From positions 62,001-126,000 of the forward strand of contig NW_026706168.1 in the NCBI RefSeq assembly GCF_029867415.1: a stretch of DNA of 64,000 nucleotides, given 5' to 3'. Shown here in pieces: positions 53,812 to 64,000 of the stretch (its first letter is position 1; every line of letters starts with the position of its first letter). The stretch is from Vicia villosa (lineage: Eukaryota > Streptophyta > Magnoliopsida > Fabales > Fabaceae). Position numbers and translations under genes: made by a program. A model generated the notes under the pieces. The model saw nothing but the letters and a program-made list of their open reading frames with translations, did not search any database and was not told the origin of the DNA.

Positions 53812-55385
53812 ATATTTTTAGATATTTTGACTCACCTGACTTTCAATTGCTCAAGAGTATGCAAAGATTGGGCACATTTACCTGTCTCCTAAGCAATCAA
53901 CTCACAACTATGGTTTTGCTTCTCTCAAAGTAAAATCAGTTCTTGATACCCCAAATGGATTCCATGGCCTCTTATATGCTTCAAAGGATCCTCACATCAA
54001 GTCTCAAGCTTTGATTCATAAGATTTCTCGGTCAACAGCTCTAATGGTCAACATTCGACCAATTTGACCTAAAAGTCAACTATGGCCAAATCACAGTCAA
54101 AACTCATGATTTTTTATCAATATAAATATTTTGAATTCACATTCATCATTTGATCAAGAGTTGATCATGATTCATCAAGGAAAGCTTCAAATTCATCAAA
54201 AGACCAAGTTTCTAAATTAGGGTTTTTAGAAGAAAGTCAACTAAACTTTGACTGGTCATATCTCCTACATGGTTCATCAGAAATTCCCCAACCAAAGCTC
54301 ATTCTCAAGGAAATTAAATTCTCTACAACTTTTATGTTGGGTCCAAGACCAAGAAATCCACCATTTGAGAGATATGAGCCAAAACATTACAGGTCCTTCT
54401 AGAAGCTCGCAAAAAGCTGTTTTTTGTCAAGAGCCATATCATCAAGATAAAAACCTCAAATGCAAAAAAGGTTCCAAAGTGGCTTGTAGAGAACATCTTG
54501 GGCTTTCCAAAAAGTCTTAGATAATCTCCATACGATAAATATTGAAAAATTTATGATCGGTGCAAAGTTTTAAAGTTTCAAAGTTTTAAAAAACAAAGGA
54601 TTGGTGCAATATCGGATTCAGCGTTCAAGCCACTTCCAGCCAATTTGGAGGACTGCTTCGTGCTCCTGAGGACTTCAGGAACTAGAACCAATAATAACTC
54701 AAACTTGCAGACACCCGGGAACCCTACAGTTTGTCTTCGCCGGAGGTAGTCTCTTTTGGAACTTGAATCTCTTGGTTTACGTGTTATTAATTGGATTGAT
54801 GCCTACAGTTGTGTTCAGGAGCTTGATTAGAATAGTTTGGACGCATCACATGTGATGTCTGGGACTAGAATCGGGACCTACCATTGTTAGGGCACCGAGG
54901 TCCTTCATCTTCATTTTCATAATTACAGGGCGTCTTAATTAAAAATAAATGCACCATTGAACTCGCAGCCTGTCATTTAGTAGATCTGGTTTGTTTTGCT
55001 CGCGTTTTTGTTCCTTTGTAGGTCACTCTAGGGAACCCTCGCCGGAGACGAAGGCGGAAACCACCGTGGGTGGTTTTTTTTTAAAAACGCACGGAAAGAT
55101 CAAGAGAGGCGTGGCACGTGGAATAGTTGGACAGGTTGTCAAAAAGTCCCACACTTCTCCCTCTTCTGACTTGCGACTGAGTGGAACGTTGGGACCCATA
55201 GTTAACTTTTCTTGGACTCTTCCAATGACCCATTTGTTTTTTTATTTATTTCACGTGTTTGGTTAATTTAACATATCAGCGTTTCAGTTCAACTGGCAAG
55301 CCAAGCATATCTATCAATCTCATGACCTGGGTTCGATCCCCAGTCTCCCATATATTTTTGTGAATTAATTTGTTTACTACACATC
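53812..55385 (+). repeat. Fragment F: partial LTR related to D's LTR
   Basis: Collinear with D's LTR read on its own strand: shared blocks around GATCATGATTCAT, AAGTCAACTAAACTTTGACTGG, TTTGAGAGATA, CATTACAGGTC, TCAAGATAAAA and TTCCAAAGTGGCTTGTAGAG (54160-54500). It also shares a tRNA-like segment followed by ATATATTTTT...GAATTAA. The start is not a clean LTR start and the end is cut by element C at 55385. The exact left edge is uncertain. ORFs at 54248 and 54991 are chance. Confidence 0.7.
55278..55350 (+). other. tRNA-like segment in fragment F
   Basis: TCAGTTCAACTGG (55284-55296) resembles an A box. After 33 bases comes B box GGTTCGATCC (55330-55339) inside a perfect 5-bp T stem CTGGG/CCCAG. 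The acceptor stem is not formed. Same strand and relative place as the D segment. Confidence 0.55.
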
Positions 55386-57442
55386 TGTCATACCCCAAAT
55401 TTGTCCTACCCCTTATTTCTAACTGGCTTAAGTTTTGCATTCATACGCATCTTTCCATTAGGTCATCTAACATATCATACATTCATTAATCAATAATTGG
55501 CATTGGAATCAAGGATCTGGAATTGTTAAGGCGTCATGGCATTGAGGTGTACATATCAAATAACACTGATTCATCTTGTGATTCTTAAAGCATTGGATTG
55601 TGAAAGCGGGGTTTGGATTCATGGTTGCTGTGTACTTTAGGACAAGGCTTTCCTCTATGCTCCCGATATTATCTTCAATAAGAAACTTTGTCAAGACAAA
55701 GATGAGGTTACATATCCATTTTGTGATCGAGGCATTGTTATAAGTTATTGCTTGCTATGCGAGTATGGTTTGGAAAAGGCTGGATTGAAGTCAAAATTTC
55801 ATTGGAGATTGTAAGATTGTCATTATTACTCAAGACTAGATGAAAGGTCATATTGGAAAACTCATTCATGATATTCATTACAAGAAGCCAAGAGTCCACA
55901 CATTCACAAATATTCAAACATTCAATACCAAAACCTCATTACAAAAAAGAGAGACAAACTATTATAGACATCTTAAAATCATCATCACTACAAATACATG
56001 AAAATCAAATCCAAAAGGAACTACATAGTCCTTGCGGCAGCACATATCATCACCACCTGTTCATTAAGAGCCACTCCATATAACAGTCCCCATACCGTGT
56101 ACCAGCAACCTACACAATCCAAACATTGCCATATCAAAAAGCTTTTTTCAAACTAAACCACAACATATTTAACATACATTTACCATAAACTTCTAACCAA
56201 ACTCAGACCTGCCATCATTAAAAACCAGCAGCCTAATACCTTTAATTGCTAACAACCATACACTTGAAGAACTAACAGCTTTCTAGTGTTAATTGAGAGT
56301 TCTGAGTATTACAAGCCTGGGCTGCCATGGACACCATTCAACTCCTCTAACAGATTTCGTCAAAACCACATGCACCGTTGAAACTTTGAGTCAGCACAGA
56401 ACTCAAAGACATTCTCCACCAAGATACAGAGAAAAACAATCACATATCCATACAGACAACACATTCATAACACTATGTTTCAAAACAGCACCACAAATTA
56501 AGCATGCTAACTAGAACCACACAAACATTACATACATTCAAAAGAAGTTCCTATTGACAGTTCACAAAACATACATCCATCAAGCAAATTACCGTAAAGA
56601 AAAAACAGCCTACTGCCCGCATATACCAGCTTGCGGTATCGATCTGTAAAGCCACATAGTGCAGTACCTAATTCAAAGTCAGAAAGAATGCATCAGGAAA
56701 ATAGCAGAATAGAATGCTAACTGAACACTACAACTTTGTTTCAATACCTGCAATTTGAAACCAAAAGAAGACCGGAGCTGCAATTAAACCATGCCCACAA
56801 ATACATACATGCTCATAAGGGAAATCCATAACTTAACACATAAATCAGACCTGCAGAAGAAAAAGAAAACAATTGAGCGCCAGGTTCAAAACAGTTTGTC
56901 ATGCAATTCCAGTTCACACTCAATTTTAGTTCGCGGCCGAGTCAAATCCAGTTGTAATACCATTCAACATCAGTGCCTCATTCACAAAGGTTAACCGACG
57001 ATCCCGAAGCGTTTCCCTTGCTGAAATCCTCAAGTTCCATCTCTCTATTTCCCCTATCAAATACACCACGGAATTTGCATCAATACCGAAACAAGTTCGT
57101 ACTCCAGTTCCCCATATCTAACTGTCACGAATGAAAGCGACTCACCTACTGCAGCAAGTCCATACATTCACATAAATCTTCATTCCACACCATGCCATGT
57201 CCCGAGATGTCCAGCCCTGCAAATAAATCAATTCAAAAACCAATACAAAGACTAACTCATTTTCTACCTGTTTTCAGCATTAACAATTAATTGTCACCAA
57301 CTTCAGTTTTGAATTACTAACTAACCTTTCCTAAACAACTGACTCCATTCACTAATAACTATCACCAGTCTGTGACAGAGTTCAACTAAGCTAGTAACAA
57401 CAACAAACTAAAAGAGTTCCCTTGACAAAATATTGTAACAGA
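55386..57442 (+). repeat. Element C: 5' portion of an LTR
   Basis: Starts TGTCATACCCCAAATTTGTCC, the same opening as G's LTR at 58256, and stays related to it for the first 150 bp or so. No polypurine tract precedes it, so it is probably a 5' LTR. Its last 360 bp (57083-57442) are repeated at 62747-63105. AC-rich with many short meaningless ORFs. Confidence 0.75.
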
Positions 57443-57445
57443 GTT

Positions 57446-57910
57446 CCTTTGGTACTCGTCTGTATTTTCTTTTGATGCTCGTATGTGTCATTCTTTTAGT
57501 ACTCGTCTGTATTTTCTTTTGATGCTCGTATGTGTCATTCTTTTGGTACTCGTCTGTATTTTCTTTTGATGCTCGTATGTGTCATTCTTTTGGTACTCGT
57601 CTGTATCTTCTTTTGATGCTCGTATGTGTCATTCTTTTGGTACTCGTCTGTATTTTCTTTTGATGCTCGTATGTGTCATTCTTTTAGTACTCGTCTGTAT
57701 TTTCTTTTGATGCTCGTATGTGTCATTCTTTTGGTACTCGTCTGTATTTTCTTCCGATGCTCGTATGTGTCATTCCTTTGGTACTCGTTTGTATCTTCTT
57801 TTGATGCTCGTATGTGTCATTCCTTTGGTACTCGTATGTATTTCCTTTCGATACTCGTCTGTGTCATTCCTCTGGTACTCGTTTGTATTTTCTTTCGATA
57901 CTCGTCTGTA
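57446..57910 (+). repeat. 47-bp tandem repeat, about 10 copies, in G's 3' UTR
   Basis: The unit alternates GGTACTCGTCTGTATTTTC(TTTT) and GATGCTCGTATGTGTCATTC(TTTT), i.e. 23- and 24-bp half units that are themselves related (shared CTCGTNTGT). Later copies (57760 on) diverge and blend the two halves. 47 is not a multiple of 3, so all three frames read through similar peptides. Confidence 0.88.
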
Positions 57911-58099
57911 TCTCTCTTCAAACATTCGTCTATGTTACCTTACCTTTCTGTCAAACATATTTCTCTTCCAATCACTTTCACATTAATCATTTCCTTTGAG
58001 AACCTTGTATTGGCACTTTGGCTACGTTACAAGTTATCACCATTCAGCTGCAATTATTCACTGTATATTTCTCCACCAAAAAATAAAAGATTTTCTCTT

Positions 58100-58113
58100 T
58101 CCCCAGCAGATTC
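58100..58113 (+). other. PBS-complement-like motif in G's 3' UTR
   Basis: TCCCCAGCAGATTC matches 13 of 14 bases of TCCCCAGCAGAGTC, the complement of the D-type tRNA-Arg PBS. It lies 142 bases before the 3' LTR, close to the spacing in A (163). Both are preceded by a CTCTT-like string. Confidence 0.6.
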
Positions 58114-58240
58114 CAAAACAAAAATAAGGACAACAATCACACCATCATTTCAGGACAAAATTAAGTTCTTGATATTTAATCTTCTTCTGCCTCGAATGTT
58201 CGAAAGGCTAACGCCAATCTCACCTTCGGGTCTAAGACGA

Positions 58241-58255
58241 TTAAATAGGGGCAGC
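58241..58255 (+). other. Element G: polypurine tract
   Basis: TTAAATAGGGGCAGC directly precedes the LTR start TGTCATACCCC. This marks the following LTR as a 3' LTR. Confidence 0.85.
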
Positions 58256-60485
58256 TGTCATACCCCAAATTTGTCCTACCCTTTAATTTCTAACTGGCTT
58301 TAGCTTCGCATTTCATCTGCATACCTCCACTAGGTCATTTAACACATCATGCATCATTAATCAATAAATCTGACATCGGGATCAAGGACTTTGAAGAACT
58401 AGGGTTTACTATACTTCAAGGAAGATTCAAGTTTGTTCTCTTACCAATCATGATGGAGGAGGTTAAGGTTTTGATACTTCTTCACCAAATTAACAAATTC
58501 TTATATGAGAGCTTCATTGAGACGATTTTTGTTTATTCCCTGATCAATTGAAGTTTGGATTACAAGATATGGTGGCATGGTATTCTTTATCTCTATCCCC
58601 TCCAGGTGGTCAATTCGGGATTCGTCTCGGTTAACTTATGAGACTTTCATCAATGTGCATTTGAAAAGGAAAAGGTAAAATACACCTAAAGGTGGATTTA
58701 AAGTGCATGAAGACAGTGGTTGGTCTTAAAGGTTTATTACCATTTCTATTCCATTCAAGCATCCATCATCCAAATTCCATTCAAAACAACACTTATATAT
58801 TCATTCAAGATCCATACATAACCGAAGCTGAGATCATTCCAAACTCCATCCATTCTTTAACTACAAAATCATATTACTATTCAAGATCCACATCCATTAC
58901 AAGGACCAAAAGTTACATTGCATATTCTATTGAAAATTACAAAAATACAAGAGTTCATCACATTACACTTTACACTTCCAAACTTCATTATAAATTTATT
59001 CTCGCATCTCATTTCATTACAATATCCAATTCAATACAATTCCATCACAAAGAGAATTACACAACAAAAAAAAAACACACTTGGCTCACAGTTGACTTTT
59101 GGTCAACTGTTGACCTTTGGTAAAACAGTTGACCATGTCAAATTGACCTTTGACCAGAACTTTGACTGTGACCTTAAGTGCTGGCTGGTTCTAAATCTCC
59201 AACATTGCTTCGTGTTTAAGACCATCATGACCTTGTCATCTTAACGTCCTGTGCCATCAAGCTTCCATCTTCAAGCCATGTGTTTGTTCTCCGAACGCCA
59301 TCATCTAATTCAGTCAGAACCAAACTTGTACAGTCGGGAATAAAAGAATGACAAAGCGAATTGAAAACAAAGAAAACTCAGCATGACAGAAAATAGTGGC
59401 AGCCCTTGCGGCCTCCCATGGAACTACCCGACTCTCATCGATTTCACCATTCAAACACATTCTGTTCAAGCCAATTCACTCACCTTTACATCCAACGGTA
59501 CCAAAACAAGTCCATCACCAAACCTGCATAGACAAATTCTACAGGACTTAGAACTTTAACAAAAAGAACATCATATAACATTCATGAGCTATCTTATTTC
59601 CAAGCAATTCCATGTCACTCAGCCCTACCATTTAATTCCCAGCCATAGAACACATGTTATGCCTCAATCTAAAAACCAAATTCAAACCATAAACAATTCC
59701 ACAATACATTACCATACCATTCAAATCAAAACATAACCTACTGACAAACTTCTAAACACTTCAATTCCTGCAGCACTTCATAACCAACGGGAACTAACGA
59801 CATCGCATCCATAACTATTCAGAAAATCACCAAAACCGAACCTACAAAAATCAAAGAAACGGTCAAACAGAATTTCCAATAACGAACACCACCCATCCAG
59901 TTTACACCATGTATTAACACACATACCAGTACACATAAGACCATAACACATTCATAATTCAGCATAATAGAAATATACCTAATTGCTTCTAACCTCACAA
60001 CTTACTTAACCAACTCTTAACAGTCTGTTACTCAATTTTCACCTTAACCAATCTCCAACCTCCAAATAACTAACCCCAACCGCTTTCTTACAAACCTAAC
60101 AAACCCAACAAAATCAGATTTCTCACCTCTAACTAACTCCTAACCGCCTAATTCCCTAACTGAATCCAACCCCAAACCCTTTTAACAGTCCTCTTAACTA
60201 TCCTAACAGCTCTATAACTAATTCATAACTAACCATCCTCTAACCTATAACACAAATTCAAACCTCTACTACCAAACCTAGTAACTAACTTCTATCCTAT
60301 AACAAACTTTCAAACAGCAAAATAACAGAATCAGTTGTTAACTCACAACCACCAAAACAGAATAACAAACTCTCTAAACAACTCCAACTGATTCAAATCT
60401 TCACCCTCCAATTCATAACCGAATCTCAGATCCTAGGGCCCTCAATCACTCTCAATCTCTAACTGAATCTCTCCCTCTCAATCTC

Positions 60486-60492
60486 TATATAA
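60486..60492 (+). promoter_or_regulatory. Element G LTR: TATA box
   Basis: TATATAA in CTCTATATAATCTCCC, about 2.2 kb into the LTR. C's LTR has the matching CTCTATATAACAGAACC at 63390. Confidence 0.6.
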
Positions 60493-62106
60493 TCTCCCTT
60501 CCCTCCATAATTCAAACACACGCCACTTTTCTCCTCCACCCTCTACCATTCTCTCTTCCTTTCACTTCATTGATCTCCAACTTTCAGTCCTCCATCATCT
60601 TCTCTGCAACATCTCGCTCTCCACCATCATTTTCTCCCTCACCCTCACCACACGCTCTATTCACCATTGAAGGAGCTTCAACCTTTGAAGCTCCATTCAA
60701 TCGAGCTTAGCTTCCATCAGTTTTACATCTCTCAGACTCATCCTCATGCTCTCAATCTCACAACAAGCAACTTAATCTCCCAGTCTCAAGAATACCAGAG
60801 ATACGAATATTTGAAAAAACGGAAGAAGTGGTAGGAGAAGAAGATTATGCAGACATCAACAGCAAAGGAGATTATAGCTTTTACCTAGAATCAAGAGCCT
60901 CTGGTATCTTCTCCTCCATTTGAGCGTCTCAGAATCGTCGTCATCGTTGATTATAAATGAATCGGAGAGATGAGGGATGAACGAAGAAAGGTCTAAACTG
61001 AGAGATCGAGAGAGAGGCGAGCGAGATGGAGAGGATGTCGCGGCGCGTTGGTTTCGCGGTGGCCGAAGGGTACTCACGCCGCTGCTGAGTTCTTCGTTGA
61101 GAGAGGGAGAGAAGGCTGGGCGGAATTGAGATAAGGTGAATCGTCACCAACTTTAACCTTAAATCCCAATTTCTTTTTTTTCTTTTTTTTACTTTTGTTT
61201 GTTTGATTTATTTTACGAAAAATTAGTTGGATTATGATGAATATCTTGGGCTCGAAATTCTAATTCACACCCCTTAGGCCCATTGTCATTTTTTTCCTTG
61301 CAACAAAATCATTAACAAAAATCTGAATAACATTTCTCATGGGCCTGAAACGCTAGCACCCCCTGGGCCCATAGTCCCTTTTTTGGTAAACGATTTCTGA
61401 AACAAAAAGAAAAACTCCGCTAGGCCAATACCCTGGGCCCATAGTCTCTGCTATATGCATCACTGAATTCAACTTGCACCCCCCTTGACTCCATTGTTTT
61501 TCTTATTAGAATTTAAAGTTTTTTTACATAGTTTTGATCTAATTTTTTGGTAATAAATCGCAATTTTTGTTTTATTTTTAGGTAATAAAAATGACTTAGA
61601 AAACAATAAAAAAAAATATTAGTTTAGGCTTATTAGCATTTAGGTTTTAGTACAATTTAGACTTGAATTAGAATTTCCTTAACACTTAAAAAATCTCTAA
61701 AAGTAATAGTATTTTTAGGCCTAATTTTGTCCTAATGCTTGAATTTGTTTTCTCATCTCCCCTGTATCATTTCATGCTTTTTTTTATAATTGTTGTGTGA
61801 TTTTGTGACTTGTTTGTGGCCATATTTTTGGCCTACTTTGTTAATACCATTTTAATGCTCCTTTTAGAATTTAGTCACCATGTTAACATTAGACTTAGAT
61901 TAGAATAACTTTAGATTTAGACTTAGATCATAACAATCATTAGGCTTAGAGATTAGGCTAGTCCCCCACTTTTTCATTCTTTTTCTTTTACAATATAAAA
62001 CATCTAACAAAATATTCAAAACAAAATCCCTTTAAAAAATACAAAGAAAATGCTTAAAAAACATTAATAAAAAAGTGAAAATCATTAAAAAGGGAATGGA
62101 AGCTTG

Positions 62107-62245
62107 AATCTCCCTTGCTTTAGAGAATCATTCGAGTGCTTGGATCTCCCTTGCTTTAGGGAACCATTCGGGCGTAAGTTCCCAAATTCTAAAAAACATA
62201 AACCAAAGAGTAACTCGAGTTTCCCTTGCTTTAGGGATTTCCTCG
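62107..62245 (+). repeat. Three CTCCCTTGCTTTAGGGA repeats in G's LTR
   Basis: TCTCCCTTGCTTTAGAGA, TCTCCCTTGCTTTAGGGA and TTTCCCTTGCTTTAGGGA. Each can pair TCCC with GGGA (or TCTC with GAGA in the first) around TTGCTTTA or similar. Confidence 0.6.
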
Positions 62246-62394
62246 AAACACTCAAACTCTCTCTCTTCTCTCCTTTCTTAAGGGCATTGTTATCTCCGCT
62301 CTATTGCATCCTAGGCGATCCCTTATGCAAGAGCGCGAGCGTTAACTCCGCCCAACTAAAAAACGCAAAAACAAACAGAAACATGTGAGCCAAA

Positions 62395-62428
62395 CTACGA
62401 CGCTCTGATTCCTGAAAAGGATACGTAG
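62395..62428 (+). other. Conserved LTR stem-loop in G's LTR
   Basis: Outer stem CTACG 62395-62399 / CGTAG 62424-62428, CTCTGA on the 5' side, inner stem TCCT 62410-62413 / AGGA 62418-62421 with a GAAA loop. Same design as in A and D. Confidence 0.65.
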
Positions 62429-62746
62429 GCATCAAGTCGCGGGGCTTGAACGAGCACAATTGTAAATAAATCCTTCTTTTCCCCGTATTTCCTTTTGCAT
62501 TCATTCGCATATAGACATAGACATAGTACACACCCTTTAGATAGAAACAAACATAGGTGGATACCATCGAGTACGATGGGCGCGAGGGGTGCTAATACCT
62601 TCCCCTTGCGTATCCGACTCCCGTACCTTGATTCTCTGGTCGCAAGACCCTGTTCTTACCCTTTGTTAGGTTTTCTGATATTCCTTTCCCTTATGGGATA
62701 AATATATTGGTGGCGACTCTGTTCTTTTTTCGCGAGCGTGCGACAA

Positions 62747-64000
62747 TACCGAAACAAGTTCGTACTCCAGTTCACCATATCTAACTGTCACGAATGAAAG
62801 CGACTCACCTACTGCAGCAAGTCCATACATTCACATAAATCTTCATTCCACACCATGCCATGTCCCGAGATGTCCAGCCCTGCAAATAAATCAGTTCAAA
62901 AACCAATACAAAGACTAACTCATTTTCTACCTGTTTTCAGCATTAACAATTAATTGTCACCAACTTCAGTTTTGAATTACTAACTAACCTTTCCTAAACA
63001 ACTGACTCCATTCACTAATAACTATCACCAGTCTGTGATAGAGTTCAACTAAGCTAGTAACAACAACAAACTAACAGAGTTCCCTTGACAAAATATTGTA
63101 ACAGAAAAATAACAAACCAAAACTAACTCAACTGAACCAACCAATTGCCTCTAACCAACCTCCAACGACCAAAACAAAAATATAACTACCTAGCTGCTTC
63201 TAACAGTTTCAAGCCAGCTCAGCAACAACCTCATAACTGAATTCCAAACTAACTATAACAACCTAACAGAATCATAACTAATTGCCGATCCCTCAAAAAC
63301 CAACTCAATCCTCACCTTTAATCTCCTAACTGTCTCACTGATCCAATGGCTCACAATCTTCCACCCTCAACCGAATTCACTCTTCCAAACTCTATATAAC
63401 AGAACCTCATCACTCTCATTGCATTCTTCACGCCATTCACACACCACCATTACATACACGTTCATTCCTACCCTTCACCATCACCTTCTCCATTCTCTCA
63501 TCACCTCTCATTCATCTCCATCATCATCTTCCCCAAGCTAAACACTCATCTTCAACCTCCTTCAATCACCATCACTTCTGCAACTTCTCTTCTCCTTCAA
63601 ACCTAACACCAAAGCTCCTTCGACATACCTCAAGGAGATTCTCATTGAAACTCCTTGAGGTAGAGCTAAACCTCCATATTTCTCAGCTCTCGGCCCCTCA
63701 ACACGACATCAACAACAACGCAATCACAGGAACAAAGAAAATTTCAAAAAGAAGAAGGTAGAAGAAGAGATCATACAAGCAAAAAGAAGAAGATTACCTG
63801 GACGCTAGTTATTATATCCTCTCTGGTCTTCTATTTCATCGATCTCGTGCCCCACTTCAGGTACGCCTTTCGAACCCTTCAATTATTCATCTTCTCTGCG
63901 TTTCTTGTTGCCACCATGAAGATTGAGCCTTCATGGTTCCTAACCCCATAGCCTCGCCCTTTAATTCACCGCCATCAACATTTAATTGAGTTTTTAGTTA
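62747..64000 (+). repeat. Element C: LTR resumed after G
   Basis: Begins with ATACCGAAACAAG, repeating 57083-57442 with about four changes in 360 bp, then continues as unique LTR to the window edge. TATATAA at 63393-63399. AC- and CT-rich with no credible ORF. The end of the LTR is outside the window. Confidence 0.75.
63393..63399 (+). promoter_or_regulatory. Element C LTR: TATA box
   Basis: TATATAA in CTCTATATAACAG, at the position matching G's TATA box. The shared context suggests the promoter of this LTR family. Confidence 0.6.

Larger units (their letters stand above)
57443..58240 (+). other. Element G: 3' untranslated region (element truncated on the left)
   Basis: Holds the 47-bp tandem repeat (57446-57910), then about 330 bases of unique sequence with a PBS-complement-like motif (58100-58113). 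The left edge abuts C's LTR; G's 5' LTR and coding region are absent. The 225-aa ORF over the repeat is a by-product of it. Confidence 0.75.
58256..62746 (+). repeat. Element G: 3' LTR (about 4.49 kb)
   Basis: Starts TGTCATACCCC and ends CGAGCGTGCGACA. TATATAA at 60486-60492. Downstream are three TCCC-TTGCTTTA-GGGA type repeats (about 62107-62245) and a CTACG/CGTAG stem-loop (62395-62428). ORFs at 60856-61150 and 62104-62701 are low-complexity or chance. The 5 bases after it (ATACC) equal 57083-57087, a likely target duplication. Confidence 0.82.

Noticed and set aside
54991..55266. 91-aa ORF in fragment F
   Set aside because: Falls inside an LTR fragment homologous to D's LTR, where the matching region has no such frame.
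57626..58303. 225-aa plus-strand ORF with repeated Cys/Phe-rich peptides
   Set aside because: It is the translation of the 47-bp tandem repeat in G's 3' UTR. All frames stay open because of the repeat, and there is no homology or proper context.
60856..61150. Overlapping Ser/Arg-rich ORFs on the minus strand in G's LTR
   Set aside because: Two frames of the same low-complexity GAGAGA-type sequence, antisense to the LTR, no domain.

Overview
The window is repeat DNA from a plant nuclear genome, almost certainly a legume of the tribe Fabeae (pea, vetch, faba bean or lentil group). I infer this from stacked Ogre-type Ty3/gypsy (Tat lineage) LTR retrotransposons. They have LTRs of up to 4.9 kb, a PBS complementary to a plant tRNA-Arg 3' end, an extra ORF1 upstream of gag, an intron between pro and RT, and a second RNase H domain. 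I see no host gene, rRNA or genuine tRNA. Nearly every base from 1 to 64000 belongs to an LTR element or its remnant.

The left and centre form a nested stack. Element B (+ strand, oldest) runs from its 5' LTR end (1-84) through ORF1 and gag, then is split in gag at 3291/50993. It resumes to 53811, where it is truncated early in RT. The insert is element A (+, 3292-50992, TSD CTGGT/CTAGT). A has full LTRs, an intact 509-aa ORF1, gag-pro with one +1 frameshift, a 363-bp intron and an intact 1206-codon RT-RH-aRNH-INT frame. A's 3' UTR is split by element D (- strand, 20515-45792, TSD CATAC), which has 2929-bp LTRs, a 664-aa ORF1, gag-pro with one in-frame stop, and RT-INT. D's RT is in turn split by element E (- strand, 27772-35697, TSD ACCAC). 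E is a short element with 2628-bp LTRs, a tRNA-iMet PBS and only decayed chromovirus-like RH/INT remnants. LTR divergence counted by eye (A about 1%, D about 0.85%, E about 0.15%) agrees with the nesting order.

The right part (53812-64000) is LTR mosaic. It holds fragment F (53812-55385, related to D's LTR), the start of an LTR of element C (55386-57442), and the 3' end of element G (57443-62746: 47-bp tandem repeats, PPT, complete 4.49-kb 3' LTR). The C-type LTR then resumes (62747-64000) with a second copy of 57083-57442, which is best explained by a deletion joining the two LTRs of C.

The coding regions make the usual machinery: ORF1 (unknown role), Gag, aspartic protease, RT, two RNase H domains and integrase. 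The most unusual content is non-coding and appears undescribed to me: (i) a stem-loop CTACG...CTCTGA...hairpin...CGTAG with compensatory changes, shared by the LTRs of A (twice), D and G; (ii) three covarying hairpins directly after A's integrase stop; (iii) an exact 15-nt complement of A's own PBS just upstream of its 3' LTR, with a counterpart in G, suggesting 5'-3' genome pairing; (iv) tRNA-like sequences with A and B boxes at fixed spacing in the LTRs of A, D and F; (v) a hairpin family with loop CNAGGC or similar in A's LTR and 3' UTR; (vi) a leader stem-loop conserved between A and B. All alignments and pairings were done by eye.
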